From positions 1 to 64,000 of the forward strand of contig NZ_JAPQER010000008.1 in assembly GCF_026735135.1 (NCBI RefSeq): a stretch of DNA of 64,000 bases. Direction: 5' to 3'. Each line of letters opens with the position of its first letter. Positions within the stretch are counted from its first letter, which is position 1. The translations under genes were made by a program, and so were the position numbers. The notes beneath the pieces were generated by a model. That model saw nothing but the letters and a program-made list of their open reading frames with translations, made no database searches and was not told the origin of the DNA. This document shows, piece after piece, positions 53,520 through 63,182 of this stretch. This DNA comes from Clostridium aestuarii. Lineage in GTDB: Bacteria; Bacillota; Clostridia; Clostridiales; Clostridiaceae.

Positions 53520-53567
53520 TAAATAAGTAAAAATAGTGCAAATTTTTAAAGATTGTTATAGATAAGG

Positions 53568-53607
53568 TGGCTAGAGTGTTTAACTAATGCTCTAGCTATT
53601 TCCTTTT
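53568..53607 (+). terminator. Hairpin after pyrG, probable terminator
   Basis: GCTAGAG (53570-53576) pairs with CTCTAGC (53590-53596), followed by TATTTCCTTTTAT. Confidence 0.6.
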
Positions 53608-53803
53608 ATGAAAAATCGAATAGATATTAAACGATTTTATTATGTATTAATGGAATATAATTTAAAAATATTGAAAAAATTGAAGGAAATATAAAAAAAA
53701 GATAGAATTTATTAATATAGAAAGTCCAAAATGTTACTTAAAGTAAAGATTTAAAATTAATTTCCGTAATAAAGAATTTTTGTAAAGTATGGAGGTGTAA
53801 TGA

Positions 53804-54148
53804 GTGGTAATAAATGCTGTTATCAGTATAGCTTTTAAAAATTGTATTGGACAGTATGATATGATTAGGTTACCGGTGTTTAAAATAACTAATTTGCCTA
53901 CATATTTTTCAGGTTTACAAATAAATTATATAGATAGTAAGGAAATTCAAATTAATGTTAAATGTCCTATATGTGGAGAATGTCATAATTACACTTATAA
54001 TATTGTAGAGTTTATTAAAGGGACCATGATAATTGGTGGGTGCGAGAAAATAGGGTTACCTATATTTTTTATTGGCAATACAGAGAAGGTTGAACAAAAG
54101 ATTAATAAATATAAAGAAGTTAATGAAAAAATACATGCAATGATTTAA
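53804..54148 (+). CDS. Uncharacterised protein with CPICGECH motif
   Basis: This 114-residue protein starts at GTG behind GGAGGTGTAAT; an ATG four bases earlier is in another frame and stops after 12 codons. The central part reads INVKCPICGECHNYTYNI, with three cysteines and a histidine that could bind zinc, and a further cysteine in GGCEKIGLP. The N- and C-terminal parts are mixed alpha/beta in pattern. No family is recognised. It stands alone between pyrG and rho and has its own terminator. Confidence 0.7.
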   Translation: MVINAVISIAFKNCIGQYDMIRLPVFKITNLPTYFSGLQINYIDSKEIQINVKCPICGECHNYTYNIVEFIKGTMIIGGCEKIGLPIFFIGNTEKVEQKINKYKEVNEKIHAMI

Positions 54149-54155
54149 ATTCAGT

Positions 54156-54198
54156 AGTAATCTTACATAGCTTTTTATGTATAGGTTACTTTTTTTTA
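54156..54198 (+). terminator. Intrinsic terminator before rho
   Basis: AGTAATC (54156-54162) pairs with GGTTACT (54184-54190), with inner pairs, followed by seven Ts. Confidence 0.8.
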
Positions 54199-54328
54199 TC
54201 AAAGAACTAGATAAAAAATAAGAAATGGGTTATAATCTAAAAAGTGATACCTTTCAAATATTTCTTTATCGAATGTTTATTCCCTAAGGTTTAATATAAA
54301 ATAATAATTGAATATGGAGGTGCTATGT

Positions 54329-55768
54329 TTGTCAGGTGAAAATTTACAAGACATGACAGTTGTTGAGCTTAAAAAAGTAGCTAAGGAATTAGAAATTAAA
54401 GGGACTTCTAAGATGAAAAAAGCTGATTTAATAGAGGCAATAAATAAGAAAGCTTCTATAAGCATAAACAAAGATGGAGTTACACTAAGAGAGAATATAA
54501 GTCCTAAAGAAAATATAAGTTCTAGTGTTATACATAAAAAAGAAAATGACAAAGATATAACAGAAAAAAAAGAAGTTAAGAATGAAGTTGAAACTAATAA
54601 CAGTAATAAAGATAAAGAAAAAAAATTACGAGATATGATTCATGAATCAGAAAGATCAAAAGGTGTACTTGAAATTATTGAGAATAATAATTATGGATTT
54701 CTAAGAGGAGAAAATTATTTAACAGGACCTAAAGATATTTATGTATCTCCTTCACAAATAAGAAGATTTAATTTAAAAACAGGAGATGAAGTTAAGGGAA
54801 AGGTCAGAACAGCAAAAGAAGGAGAAAAGTTTCAAGCACTTTTATATGTTGAAGAAGTAAATGGAGAAGAGCCAGAAAAAGCTGCAAGAAGAAAGAAATT
54901 TGAAAAATTAACACCTATCTATCCAACTCAAAGATTAAGACTTGAAACTAGTCAATTAGATTTATCTTCAAGATTAATGGATATAATTTCTCCAATAGGT
55001 AAAGGGCAAAGAGGATTAATAGTAGCTCCACCTAAAGCTGGAAAAACTACTCTTCTTAAAAAAATTGCTCACAGTATATCTAAAAATCATCCAGAAACAA
55101 AATTGATAGTTTTATTAATAGATGAAAGACCTGAAGAAGTAACTGATATGCAAAGATCGATTAATGGTGAAGTTATTTATTCAACTTTCGATGAAGAACC
55201 AGAACATCATACTAAAGTTGCATATATGGTACTTGAAAGGGCTAAGAGAATGGTTGAACAAGGTCAGGATGTTATAGTCCTTTTAGATAGTTTAACAAGA
55301 CTTGCAAGGGCATATAACTTGACTATTAATCCTACCGGTAGAACTTTATCAGGTGGACTTGATCCAGGAGCTTTAATAATGCCTAAGAAATTCTTTGGTG
55401 CTGCTAGAAATATAGAAGAAGGTGGAAGTCTCACAATACTTGCTACTGCGCTTGTAGATACTGGAAGTAGAATGGATGATATGATTTTTGAAGAATTCAA
55501 GGGAACGGGTAATATGGAAGTTCATTTAGATAGAAAACTTGAAGAAAGAAGAATCTTCCCAGCTATAGATATCTATAAATCAGGTACAAGAAGAGAGGAT
55601 TTATTACTTTTACAAGAAGAATTAGATACTGCATTTAGAATTAGAAAGACAATGTATAATGAAGGAAATATAGGAAAAATAACTGAAAAACTTATAGGAA
55701 TATTATCTAAAACAAAAAACAATAAAGAGTTTTTAAATATGTTTAATAAAGAAAAATGGGAAAGATAA
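54329..55768 (+). CDS. rho: Transcription termination factor Rho
   Basis: This 479-residue hexameric RNA-dependent ATPase ends transcripts at rut sites. Residues 5-42 form the Rho_N domain ([20 protein letters not shown]). Residues about 43-108 are a charged Lys/Glu/Asn-rich insertion found in clostridial Rho. An OB-type RNA-binding domain follows (112-175, [17 protein letters not shown]). The ATPase has Walker [10 protein letters not shown] (233-241) and the [11 protein letters not shown] region. The start is taken as TTG at 54329, six bases after GGAGGTG; an overlapping ATG at 54324 in another frame stops at once. Confidence 0.95.
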   Translation: MSGENLQDMTVVELKKVAKELEIKGTSKMKKADLIEAINKKASISINKDGVTLRENISPKENISSSVIHKKENDKDITEKKEVKNEVETNNSNKDKEKKLRDMIHESERSKGVLEIIENNNYGFLRGENYLTGPKDIYVSPSQIRRFNLKTGDEVKGKVRTAKEGEKFQALLYVEEVNGEEPEKAARRKKFEKLTPIYPTQRLRLETSQLDLSSRLMDIISPIGKGQRGLIVAPPKAGKTTLLKKIAHSISKNHPETKLIVLLIDERPEEVTDMQRSINGEVIYSTFDEEPEHHTKVAYMVLERAKRMVEQGQDVIVLLDSLTRLARAYNLTINPTGRTLSGGLDPGALIMPKKFFGAARNIEEGGSLTILATALVDTGSRMDDMIFEEFKGTGNMEVHLDRKLEERRIFPAIDIYKSGTRREDLLLLQEELDTAFRIRKTMYNEGNIGKITEKLIGILSKTKNNKEFLNMFNKEKWER

Positions 55769-55786
55769 AATCTTTCCCATTTTTTA
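55752..55786. terminator. Bidirectional terminator between rho and rpmE
   Basis: A perfect 14-base inverted repeat (55752-55765 with 55771-55784) with A-tract left and T-tract right; the rho stop codon is in the loop. Confidence 0.9.
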
Positions 55787-55789
55787 ATA

Positions 55790-56005
55790 TTATTTATTGT
55801 CTGCTTTTAAGTTGTATTTCTTCATGAATTTTTCTACTCTTCCACCTGCATCTAGTATTTTTTGTTTTCCAGTGTAGAATGGATGACACTTAGAGCATAC
55901 ATCAACTTTAAGTTCTTTTTTAGTAGAACCAGTAGTGAAAGTGTTTCCGCATGCACATTTAACTACTGCATCATGGTGGTATTCTGGATGTAAACCTTCC
56001 TTCAT
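55790..56005 (-). CDS. rpmE: 50S ribosomal protein L31 (zinc-binding type)
   Basis: This 71-residue ribosomal protein is of the zinc-containing form, with KCACGNTF and [14 protein letters not shown] giving four cysteines. The C-terminal [11 protein letters not shown] is typical. The frame is open farther upstream, but AAGCGAGGTGAAACAA precedes the ATG at 56005, where the family sequence [10 protein letters not shown] begins. It is convergent with rho and divergent from tdk. The C-type form means it could be replaced by a zinc-free paralogue under zinc starvation, but none is in this window. Confidence 0.96.
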   Translation of the reverse strand: MKEGLHPEYHHDAVVKCACGNTFTTGSTKKELKVDVCSKCHPFYTGKQKILDAGGRVEKFMKKYNLKADNK

Positions 56006-56218
56006 TTGTTTCACCTCGCTTACCATATTATTCTTGTTAAAGAATAATTCAAACCAAATTGTCAACTTCTAAAATTATAACATAGAGAGTATAAAATATC
56101 AATAAAAAGTATGTCTTTTATTAGGTTAATATATTTAACTTGAAATTTAAGCGAATAAACATGTACAATAAATTAGTAAACTAGAATTTTAAATAAGCAA
56201 TGGAGGCATCAATAAAAA

Positions 56219-56836
56219 ATGAGCAAATTGTATTTTAGATATGGAGCTATGAATTGTGGTAAATCAACAAATTTATTGCAAGTGGCTCATAATTATGAAG
56301 AACGTGGAATGAAGGTTATTATTATAAAGCCTAAAACCGATAACAAAGGTGGAGAAAAAGTAATTTCAAGACTTGGAATTACACGAAAAGTTGATTTGTG
56401 GATAAATAAAAATGAGAATATTTATGAAAAAGTAAAGGAATGGATTCAACAAACGGGGAAAATTAATTGCATTTTAGTTGATGAAGTACAGTTTTTCAGG
56501 AAAGAACAAATAGATCAACTATTTGAAATAGCTGTTAAATTGGATATTCCAACAATGTGTTATGGACTTCGTACTGATTTTCAAATGAAAGGTTTTGAAG
56601 GAAGTTCAAGATTACTTTTAATAGCGCATAGTATAGAAGAATTAAAAAATATTTGTCATTGTGGCAAAAAAGCTATTTTAAATGGAAGAAAGATAAATGG
56701 AAAATTTGTTTTTGAAGGAGAACAAGTAGCCATAGATAATAGTGATGATATAGAATATGAGGCGTTATGTCCGAAATGTTTTTTTGAATACAAAGAGAAA
56801 TATAAAAAAAATAAAAATAATAAAAATAATATTTAA
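56219..56836 (+). CDS. tdk: Thymidine kinase (type II)
   Basis: This 205-residue salvage enzyme phosphorylates thymidine. It has the P-loop GAMNCGKSTNLLQ, the Walker B-like ILVDEVQFF and the lasso region with zinc ligands CHCGKK and ALCPKCFFEY. The C-terminus is an Asn/Lys-rich tail. GCAATGGAGGCATCAATAAAA precedes the ATG. DUF1385 follows after 26 bases in the same conserved block. Confidence 0.95.
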   Translation: MSKLYFRYGAMNCGKSTNLLQVAHNYEERGMKVIIIKPKTDNKGGEKVISRLGITRKVDLWINKNENIYEKVKEWIQQTGKINCILVDEVQFFRKEQIDQLFEIAVKLDIPTMCYGLRTDFQMKGFEGSSRLLLIAHSIEELKNICHCGKKAILNGRKINGKFVFEGEQVAIDNSDDIEYEALCPKCFFEYKEKYKKNKNNKNNI

Positions 56837-56862
56837 TACATTATTAAGAAAGAGGTGAATAT

Positions 56863-57861
56863 ATGAAAAAGAATTGCTCCGTTGGAGGTCAGGCTGTAAT
56901 TGAAGGTGTTATGATGAGGGGCGGCAAGGGAGTAGCTACTGCTGTTAGAAAAACAGATGGTGAAATTGCTGTTGATTTTCAAGATATTAAACCACTTTCT
57001 AAAAAGAATAAGTTTTTTTCACTTATAATTGTAAGAGGGTTTATTAATTTGATAGATTCTTTAATATTAGGAATAAAAACACTAAATTATTCTGCATCGT
57101 TTTTTGAAGAATGTGAAGAAGAAGAGTTATCTAAATTTGATAAGTGGATTGAAAGTATTTTTAAAGATAAAACTAATGATGTTATTATGGGATTTTCATT
57201 ATTTATATCTTTTGCGTTTTCCATACTATTATTTTTTGCAATTCCAACCTTTGCAGCTAATGCATTTAAAAAATTAAGTATTGATAATAAAATTGTTCTG
57301 AATATTTTAGAAGGAGTTATGAGAGTTGGAATATTTCTAATATATATATGTATTATAGGTAAAATGAAGGATATAAATAGAGTGTTTCAGTATCATGGAG
57401 CAGAACATAAAACTATATTTTGTTATGAAAAAGAGCTAGAGCTAATACCAGAAAATGCAAAACAACAACAGAGATTACATCCTAGATGTGGTACCAATTT
57501 TTTATTTCTTGTAATGATAATAAGTATTATCTTGTTTTCTTTAACTCCGTGGAATTCGATTTGGGAAAGAATTATATATAGAATAGTTCTACTTCCAGTA
57601 GTTTCGGGAATAACTTATGAGATTATAAAATGGATGGGAAAAAGCAATAGCAAGATATCTAAAATTTTAGCATATCCAGGACTTATGCTTCAGAAACTTA
57701 CAACAAGAGAACCAGATATAAGTCAGCTAGAAGTTGCAATAAAAGCGTTAAAGGTTGCTGAAGGAATTGATAAAATATCTGATAATGATAATCAACAATT
57801 GGCTGTGGATAACGAAAATTTTAAAGAGTTAATTAATAATGAACAAGATAAAAATAATTAA
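56863..57861 (+). CDS. DUF1385 family membrane protein
   Basis: This 332-residue protein opens with the family hallmark GGQAVIEGVMMRGGKGVATA. It has four or so membrane segments (about 45-62, 108-130, 150-170 and 218-240). Between them lies the conserved QYHGAEHKTIFCYE with its histidines, and RLHPRCGTNFLF follows. The function is unknown; the conserved HGAEHK suggests a metal site. The gene is nearly always next to prmC/prfA in clostridia and other Firmicutes. AAGAGGTGAATAT precedes the ATG. Confidence 0.9.
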   Translation: MKKNCSVGGQAVIEGVMMRGGKGVATAVRKTDGEIAVDFQDIKPLSKKNKFFSLIIVRGFINLIDSLILGIKTLNYSASFFEECEEEELSKFDKWIESIFKDKTNDVIMGFSLFISFAFSILLFFAIPTFAANAFKKLSIDNKIVLNILEGVMRVGIFLIYICIIGKMKDINRVFQYHGAEHKTIFCYEKELELIPENAKQQQRLHPRCGTNFLFLVMIISIILFSLTPWNSIWERIIYRIVLLPVVSGITYEIIKWMGKSNSKISKILAYPGLMLQKLTTREPDISQLEVAIKALKVAEGIDKISDNDNQQLAVDNENFKELINNEQDKNN

Positions 57862-57967
57862 TAATTGAAAAATTTGATAAAAAATCTAAATATGGCAAGA
57901 ATTTAAAGTGGTAATAAGATATCAATTAGTACAAGATAGAAAATTATAGATACATTAATTTATTACT

Positions 57968-58000
57968 AAAAATCACCTGCATGTATGTAGGTGATTTTTA
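57968..58000 (+). terminator. Intrinsic terminator before prmC
   Basis: AAAAATCACCT (57968-57978) pairs with AGGTGATTTTT (57989-57999), with extra pairs inside. Confidence 0.8.
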
Positions 58001-58040
58001 GTGGTAATGATAATTACAAATTTAAAAAGGAGGTGCTGTT

Positions 58041-58889
58041 TTGAAAGTAGGTGAATTATTGATTAAAGCTTATAATGTTTTAAAAAAAGAAAATATAGAT
58101 ACTTATATGCTGGATTCACAACTTTTGCTTCAAAAGGTTTTAGATAAGGACAAATTATTTATAATGTTAAATAGAAACTTTGAAGTTACTAAACAACAGG
58201 AAGAAGAATATTTAAAACTTATCCAATGTAGAAGAAATAAAATGCCTGTAAAGTATATTTTAGGAGAATGTGAATTTATGGGTATGAATTTCAATGTAAG
58301 ACAGGGAGTGCTTATACCTAGACCAGATACTGAAATTTTAGTAGAAGAAGTTTTAAAAGAAACTAAGAAGAGTGAATATATTCAAATATGTGATTTGTGT
58401 TGTGGCAGTGGAGCTATAGGAATTTCTATAGCAAGTTTCATTGATATTGCTAGGATTTATGCCTATGATATATCTGAGAGTGCTTTAAGTGTTACAGTAG
58501 AAAATATAGATAAATTTTCTTTAAGTGATAGAGTGAAAGTAGAAAAAAGTGACTTGCTTGAAAAAGCGATATCAAAAAAAATAAAATTTGATGTTATTGT
58601 GTCAAATCCACCTTATATATGTGAAAAAATTATTCCTACATTAATGGATGATGTTAAAAATTATGAACCATATATAGCTTTATGTGGTGGTGAAGATGGT
58701 TTGGATTTCTATAGGAGGATAACAAAACAAAGCTTGTTAGTTTTAAATGAAGGGGGATTATTAGCTTTTGAAATAGGCTATGATCAGTCAGAAGAAGTGA
58801 AAAATATATTAAAAAACAATGGGTTTAAAGAAGTTAAATGTATAAAAGATTTATCAGGACTTGATAGAGTAGTTACAGGAATAATTTAG
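58041..58889 (+). CDS. prmC: Peptide chain release factor N5-glutamine methyltransferase
   Basis: This 282-residue SAM-dependent enzyme methylates the glutamine of the GGQ motif in release factors. It shows IPRPDTEILVEE, the SAM site DLCCGSGAIGISIA and the catalytic VSNPPYICE. Translation starts at TTG behind AAAGGAGGTGCTGTT. The substrate, release factor 1, is encoded 166 bases downstream. Confidence 0.95.
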   Translation: MKVGELLIKAYNVLKKENIDTYMLDSQLLLQKVLDKDKLFIMLNRNFEVTKQQEEEYLKLIQCRRNKMPVKYILGECEFMGMNFNVRQGVLIPRPDTEILVEEVLKETKKSEYIQICDLCCGSGAIGISIASFIDIARIYAYDISESALSVTVENIDKFSLSDRVKVEKSDLLEKAISKKIKFDVIVSNPPYICEKIIPTLMDDVKNYEPYIALCGGEDGLDFYRRITKQSLLVLNEGGLLAFEIGYDQSEEVKNILKNNGFKEVKCIKDLSGLDRVVTGII

Positions 58890-58988
58890 AACGAAGAAAG
58901 ATATTTAACCAAGATTAAGTTAAAAAAGTTATGAAATAGAAGACTAACATTGGATAGAAATACCTTTTGAAGTGTATTCAACTGTTAA

Positions 58989-59018
58989 TTGTCAAGTGTT
59001 CTATGTTTGTGTTATAAT
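58989..59018 (+). promoter_or_regulatory. Sigma A promoter of prfA
   Basis: TTGTCA (58989-58994), 18 bases, TATAAT (59013-59018). Confidence 0.7.
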
Positions 59019-59055
59019 ATAAAAATGTGAAAATATAAATACGGAGTGATTAATC

Positions 59056-60132
59056 ATGTTAGAGAGATTAGAATTTATAGAAAATAAGTATGAGGAATTA
59101 TCTATAAAAATTAGTGACCCATCAGTTATGGCAAATCAAAATGAATGGAGAAAGCTATGCAAGGAACATGCTGAGCTTGAAATGATAGTTAACAAATATA
59201 GAGAATATAAAGATGCTTTAGAAGAACTAGATACAGATAAGGAAATGCTCCATGAAGAATCGGATAAAGAATTAAGAGATATGATTCATGAAGAAATGAA
59301 GGAACTTGAAGTTGTTAAAGCAGAAGCGGAAGCACAATTAAAGATACTGCTTCTTCCTAAAGATCCAAATGATGATAAAAACGTATTTATTGAAATAAGA
59401 GGCGGAGCAGGAGGAGACGAAGCGGCTCTATTCGCTGCAAATTTATTTAGAATGTATACAAGATATGCTGAACGTCACGGATGGAAAACAGAAGTTATGA
59501 GTGCTAATGAAACTGATATTGGCGGATTTAAAGAAGTGGTGTTTGCATTAAAGGGAAATTCTGCTTATAGTAAAATGAAATTTGAAAGTGGAGTTCATAG
59601 AGTACAAAGAGTTCCTGATACTGAATCAAGCGGAAGAATACATACATCTACTACAACAGTAGCCGTTTTACCAGAAGTTGATGATGTTGAAATAGATATT
59701 AATCCAAATGATTTAAAAATAGATGTGTTTAGAGCATCAGGAAATGGAGGACAGTGCGTAAATACAACAGACTCAGCTGTAAGAATGACGCACTTACCAA
59801 CAGGACTTGTAGTTTCATGTCAGGATGAAAAATCTCAGCTTAAAAATAAAGAAAAAGCTCTTAAGGTATTAAAAGCAAGACTTTATGAGAAAGCACAAGC
59901 TGAAAGAAATGCAGGAATAGCTGCTGATAGAAAAAGTCAAGTAGGTACTGGAGATAGAAGTGAAAGAATAAGAACTTATAACTATCCTCAAGGAAGAGTT
60001 TCGGACCATAGAATAGGGCTTACATTATATAAATTAGATTCATTCTTGGATGGAGAAATGGATGAAATGATTGATGCGTTGATTACAGCTGAACAAGCAG
60101 AAAAAATGAAAGCTATGGGAACTGAACAATAA
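59056..60132 (+). CDS. prfA: Peptide chain release factor 1
   Basis: This 358-residue factor releases peptides at UAA and UAG. The codon-recognition tripeptide lies in [12 protein letters not shown] (the PxT position of RF1). The catalytic GGQ is in [33 protein letters not shown] precedes the ATG. It has its own promoter and leads the run of genes toward upp. The glutamine should be methylated by PrmC encoded just upstream. Confidence 0.97.
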   Translation: MLERLEFIENKYEELSIKISDPSVMANQNEWRKLCKEHAELEMIVNKYREYKDALEELDTDKEMLHEESDKELRDMIHEEMKELEVVKAEAEAQLKILLLPKDPNDDKNVFIEIRGGAGGDEAALFAANLFRMYTRYAERHGWKTEVMSANETDIGGFKEVVFALKGNSAYSKMKFESGVHRVQRVPDTESSGRIHTSTTTVAVLPEVDDVEIDINPNDLKIDVFRASGNGGQCVNTTDSAVRMTHLPTGLVVSCQDEKSQLKNKEKALKVLKARLYEKAQAERNAGIAADRKSQVGTGDRSERIRTYNYPQGRVSDHRIGLTLYKLDSFLDGEMDEMIDALITAEQAEKMKAMGTEQ

Positions 60133-60160
60133 ATATAATATATTTATAGAGGTGTAGTGT

Positions 60161-60733
60161 ATGAATATAAATAAAGCTATTAGAAAGCAGAGAAAATTGT
60201 TTAAAAGTTTTTTGCTATCTATGAGCTTTATTTTTTTTATATTACCAATTATTTCAATTTCAACAGGAAGTTTAAATGCATTTTTCTTAATTTATTTAAC
60301 AACAATTCAAATTTTAATAGTTATTGCTGTAATTAAAAGAGTTAATAAAGAAAATTTGAAATTTAAATACAATAATAAAATTAAAATAGAAAGTGGAATT
60401 TTGAAAAATAGATATACTATATTATGTGATAAAGTTAATATTGTTCATACTATAAATAAAGAGAAAGATTTAAAAATAATAATGATTTTAAGTTCTAGAT
60501 TTAGAAATAAAAAGATTAATAAAATAGATTCTAAATTTTTAAAGAAATATACTTGTATGAAAAAATATTATCATAATTTAAAATGCGAAAAACATAGTGA
60601 GAAATATTATTATTTAGTTATAAATAAGGGTGGATATAGTAAGTACCAACTTTTAGATATGATATATAGATATTGTGTTCAAGCTTATTTTACAGAAGAA
60701 GCTATAGAAAATATAAAAGAATATAGGAATTAG
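60161..60733 (+). CDS. Uncharacterised basic membrane protein
   Basis: This 190-residue protein has a basic start (MNINKAIRKQRKLFKSF), two adjacent membrane segments (about 16-36 and 39-58) and a soluble Lys/Tyr-rich C-terminal region of about 130 residues (KNRYTILCDKVNIVHTINKE). No family is recognised. GAGGTGTAGTGT precedes the ATG. It lies 28 bases after prfA and 52 before the ZIP gene, so it is probably in the same operon. Confidence 0.75.
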   Translation: MNINKAIRKQRKLFKSFLLSMSFIFFILPIISISTGSLNAFFLIYLTTIQILIVIAVIKRVNKENLKFKYNNKIKIESGILKNRYTILCDKVNIVHTINKEKDLKIIMILSSRFRNKKINKIDSKFLKKYTCMKKYYHNLKCEKHSEKYYYLVINKGGYSKYQLLDMIYRYCVQAYFTEEAIENIKEYRN

Positions 60734-60785
60734 TGAATAAACCTCCATTTTTAAAAATAGTATAAAGTAGAAATGGGGGATTAGT

Positions 60786-61514
60786 TTGTGTGCTCAAAAC
60801 TTTTTTGTAGTAACTATTGCTAGTTTGTTTTCTATACTAGGAACTATAGTCGGTGCGTCTTTTGCAAGTTTAATAAAAGAACCATCTAATAAGATGATTG
60901 GAATTGTAAATTCTTTTGCAGCAGGACTTATGTTTTCAATTGTTATTTTTGATTTAGTACCAGAGGCTATGACTAAACTTAATTTTATAACTTCTGTTAA
61001 TTATTTTGTATTTGGTATTGTTATAATTTTTTTTATAGAATTATTCAGTGATAAAAGTAAAGTTTTAAATGATATTAGCAAAAAGGCTGCATTTATGGCA
61101 TCGTTAGGTCTTATGATTCATAATTTCCCAGAGGGAATGGTTATGGGAGCAGGTTTCTTGGCTAGTGGTGAGTTAGGAGTTGAAATGAGTTTACTTATAG
61201 CTATTCATGATATTCCAGAGGGAGTTGCTATAGCTGCGCCATTTATAGCATCAAGAATAAAAACATCAAAAATAATTTTATATGCTTTTCTTACTGCGCT
61301 TCCAACTGTAATTGGAGCATGGATTGGTGTAGCGATAGGTGATGTATCTGTAAATTTATTAGGAGAATTTTTAAGTATTGCATCAGGAATAATGTTCTAT
61401 GTTATCTTTGAAGACATGATGCCTCAAGCCTTAGAATTATGTAAATGGATAAGAGCAATTGAGGGTTTTTTGCTAGGAACAATATTAGGACTTGTAATTA
61501 TTAATATATTGTAA
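60786..61514 (+). CDS. ZIP family divalent metal transporter
   Basis: This 242-residue protein has eight predicted membrane segments and the two ZIP metal-site motifs, MIHNFPEGMVMGAG in TM4 and AIHDIPEGVAIAAPF in TM5. It likely imports zinc, iron or manganese, as ZupT does. Translation starts at TTG behind ATGGGGGATTAG. The gene sits in the conserved prfA-sua5 interval. Confidence 0.92.
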   Translation: MCAQNFFVVTIASLFSILGTIVGASFASLIKEPSNKMIGIVNSFAAGLMFSIVIFDLVPEAMTKLNFITSVNYFVFGIVIIFFIELFSDKSKVLNDISKKAAFMASLGLMIHNFPEGMVMGAGFLASGELGVEMSLLIAIHDIPEGVAIAAPFIASRIKTSKIILYAFLTALPTVIGAWIGVAIGDVSVNLLGEFLSIASGIMFYVIFEDMMPQALELCKWIRAIEGFLLGTILGLVIINIL

Positions 61515-61559
61515 TAAAATACAAAGTAATGATTAATTATATATGTAAAGAAGTGGTGG

Positions 61560-62612
61560 ATGATGATTACAAAAATTGAATTTTTAGATAAAGATAAACC
61601 AAATAAAGAAGTCCTAAAAAAAGCTGGAGAAGTTATATACGCAGGTGGTCTTGTTGCATTTCCTACAGAAACGGTTTATGGGTTAGGAGCAAATGCACTA
61701 GATGGTGAAGCTGTAAAAAAAATATTTATAGCTAAAGGAAGACCACAAGATAATCCATTGATTGTTCATGTAGCAGATTATAATATAGATTATTTAGTGA
61801 AAGAGATACCGCCAATTGCAAAAAAATTGATGGAAAAGTTTTGGCCGGGACCTTTAACATTGATAATGAAAAAATCTTCTGAAGTATCAGAGGTAACTAG
61901 TGCTGGACTAGATACTATAGGCATTAGAATGCCATTAAATCCAGTTGCAAATATATTAATAAAAGAGGCTAAAGTGCCTATAGCAGCACCTTCAGCTAAC
62001 ATATCAGGAAGACCTAGTCCAACTGATATTGAAAGGTGTATAGAAGATTTAAAAGGAAAGATTGAGTATATAATAGGGGGAGAAAAGTGTGGGGTTGGTC
62101 TTGAATCTACAATTGTTGATTGTACTATAGAACCTCCATGTGTGTTAAGACCAGGTGGTGTAACACTTGAAATGTTAAGAGAGATTGATGATAGAATATA
62201 CATAGATCCTGCTATTATGAAAAAGCCAGAAAAGGATTTCAAACCCAAAGCACCAGGAATGAAGTATAGACATTATGCACCAAAAGCACCAGTGAAAATT
62301 ATTAGTGGAGATTTGAAAAAAAGTGTTGCAAAAATAAATGAAATAGTGCAAAATTATATAGACGTTGATAAAAAAGTTGGAATTATGGCAACAGATGAAA
62401 CTAAAAACCAATATTCTAATGCTGTAATAAAATCATTGGGAAGTAGAAATGATTTATACAGTGTTGGTAAGAACTTATTTGAAGTGTTAAGAGAATTTGA
62501 TGATGAAAAAGTTGATGTTATATTATCAGAAGCTTTTGAAGAAAAAGGTATGGGAGTTGCCATAATGAATAGACTTAAAAAGTCAGCGGGATTTGATATA
62601 GTAGAGAGTTAA
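61560..62612 (+). CDS. L-threonylcarbamoyladenylate synthase (Sua5 type)
   Basis: This 350-residue enzyme makes threonylcarbamoyl-AMP for the t6A modification of tRNAs. The YrdC domain (about 10-205) contains FPTETVYGLGANALD, KGRPQDNPLIVHV and the SxN motif PSANISGRPSPT. The C-terminal Sua5 domain (about 235-345) begins near PGMKYRHYAPKAPV, marking the long Sua5 form rather than short TsaC. AAGTGGTGG precedes the ATG. The arginine phosphatase and rpiB follow in conserved order. Confidence 0.95.
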   Translation: MMITKIEFLDKDKPNKEVLKKAGEVIYAGGLVAFPTETVYGLGANALDGEAVKKIFIAKGRPQDNPLIVHVADYNIDYLVKEIPPIAKKLMEKFWPGPLTLIMKKSSEVSEVTSAGLDTIGIRMPLNPVANILIKEAKVPIAAPSANISGRPSPTDIERCIEDLKGKIEYIIGGEKCGVGLESTIVDCTIEPPCVLRPGGVTLEMLREIDDRIYIDPAIMKKPEKDFKPKAPGMKYRHYAPKAPVKIISGDLKKSVAKINEIVQNYIDVDKKVGIMATDETKNQYSNAVIKSLGSRNDLYSVGKNLFEVLREFDDEKVDVILSEAFEEKGMGVAIMNRLKKSAGFDIVES

Positions 62613-62676
62613 TACAAAGGAAATATAAAAATGTTTATTGTAAATACTATATTTATATAAATAAAGGAGGCACAGT

Positions 62677-63132
62677 ATGAAGGTTTTGTTTGTTTGTACA
62701 GGAAATACATGTAGAAGCTGTATGGCTGAAGTTATATTTAACCAAATGTCTAATCTAGATAATATAGAAGCATATTCAGCTGGAATTGCAGTTGTACAAG
62801 AAAGTAAAACATCAAAATATACTGCTGCTCTAATAGAAGATAATTTTAAAATTAATATAAGTAATAGAAAAGCTATTCAGTTTACTAAAGAAATGTTAGA
62901 AGAAAATGATCTTATACTAACTATGACAAGTTATATAAGAAATGTATTATCAGAAAATTTTCCAAAGTATAAAAATAAAATATATACTTTAAATGAATAC
63001 ATAGAGCTTAAAGAGGATATAAATGATCCTTATGGTGGAGATGCCGAAGTTTATAAAAAAACATTTAATATGCTTAAAAAAAGCATTGAATTGTTATTGG
63101 GTAAAATAAGGGAAGATAATGGTATTGTTTAG
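62677..63132 (+). CDS. ywlE: Low-molecular-weight phosphatase, YwlE-like protein-arginine phosphatase
   Basis: This 151-residue phosphatase has the P-loop CTGNTCRS at residues 7-14 and the acid motif NDPYGGD. The threonine at position 11, instead of the isoleucine of tyrosine phosphatases, is the known determinant of phospho-arginine specificity in B. subtilis YwlE, so the same specificity is expected. AAAGGAGGCACAGT precedes the ATG. It follows sua5 and precedes rpiB, an order shared with Bacillus and clostridia. The opposing kinase McsB is not in this window. Confidence 0.92.
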   Translation: MKVLFVCTGNTCRSCMAEVIFNQMSNLDNIEAYSAGIAVVQESKTSKYTAALIEDNFKINISNRKAIQFTKEMLEENDLILTMTSYIRNVLSENFPKYKNKIYTLNEYIELKEDINDPYGGDAEVYKKTFNMLKKSIELLLGKIREDNGIV

Positions 63133-63182
63133 TACTAGCATCTTCTTTTTTTATGATAAAATTTAGAAGAGGAGGTAAAATT

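Noticed and set aside
53608..53803. Hidden gene or RNA between pyrG and the 114-residue protein
   Set aside because: No ORF with a ribosome site, no strong palindrome and no clear promoter; nothing supportable is present.
54455..54652. Prion-forming domain in Rho
   Set aside because: The insertion is charged (Lys/Glu) and has no long Asn or Gln runs, so a prion claim is not supported by composition.
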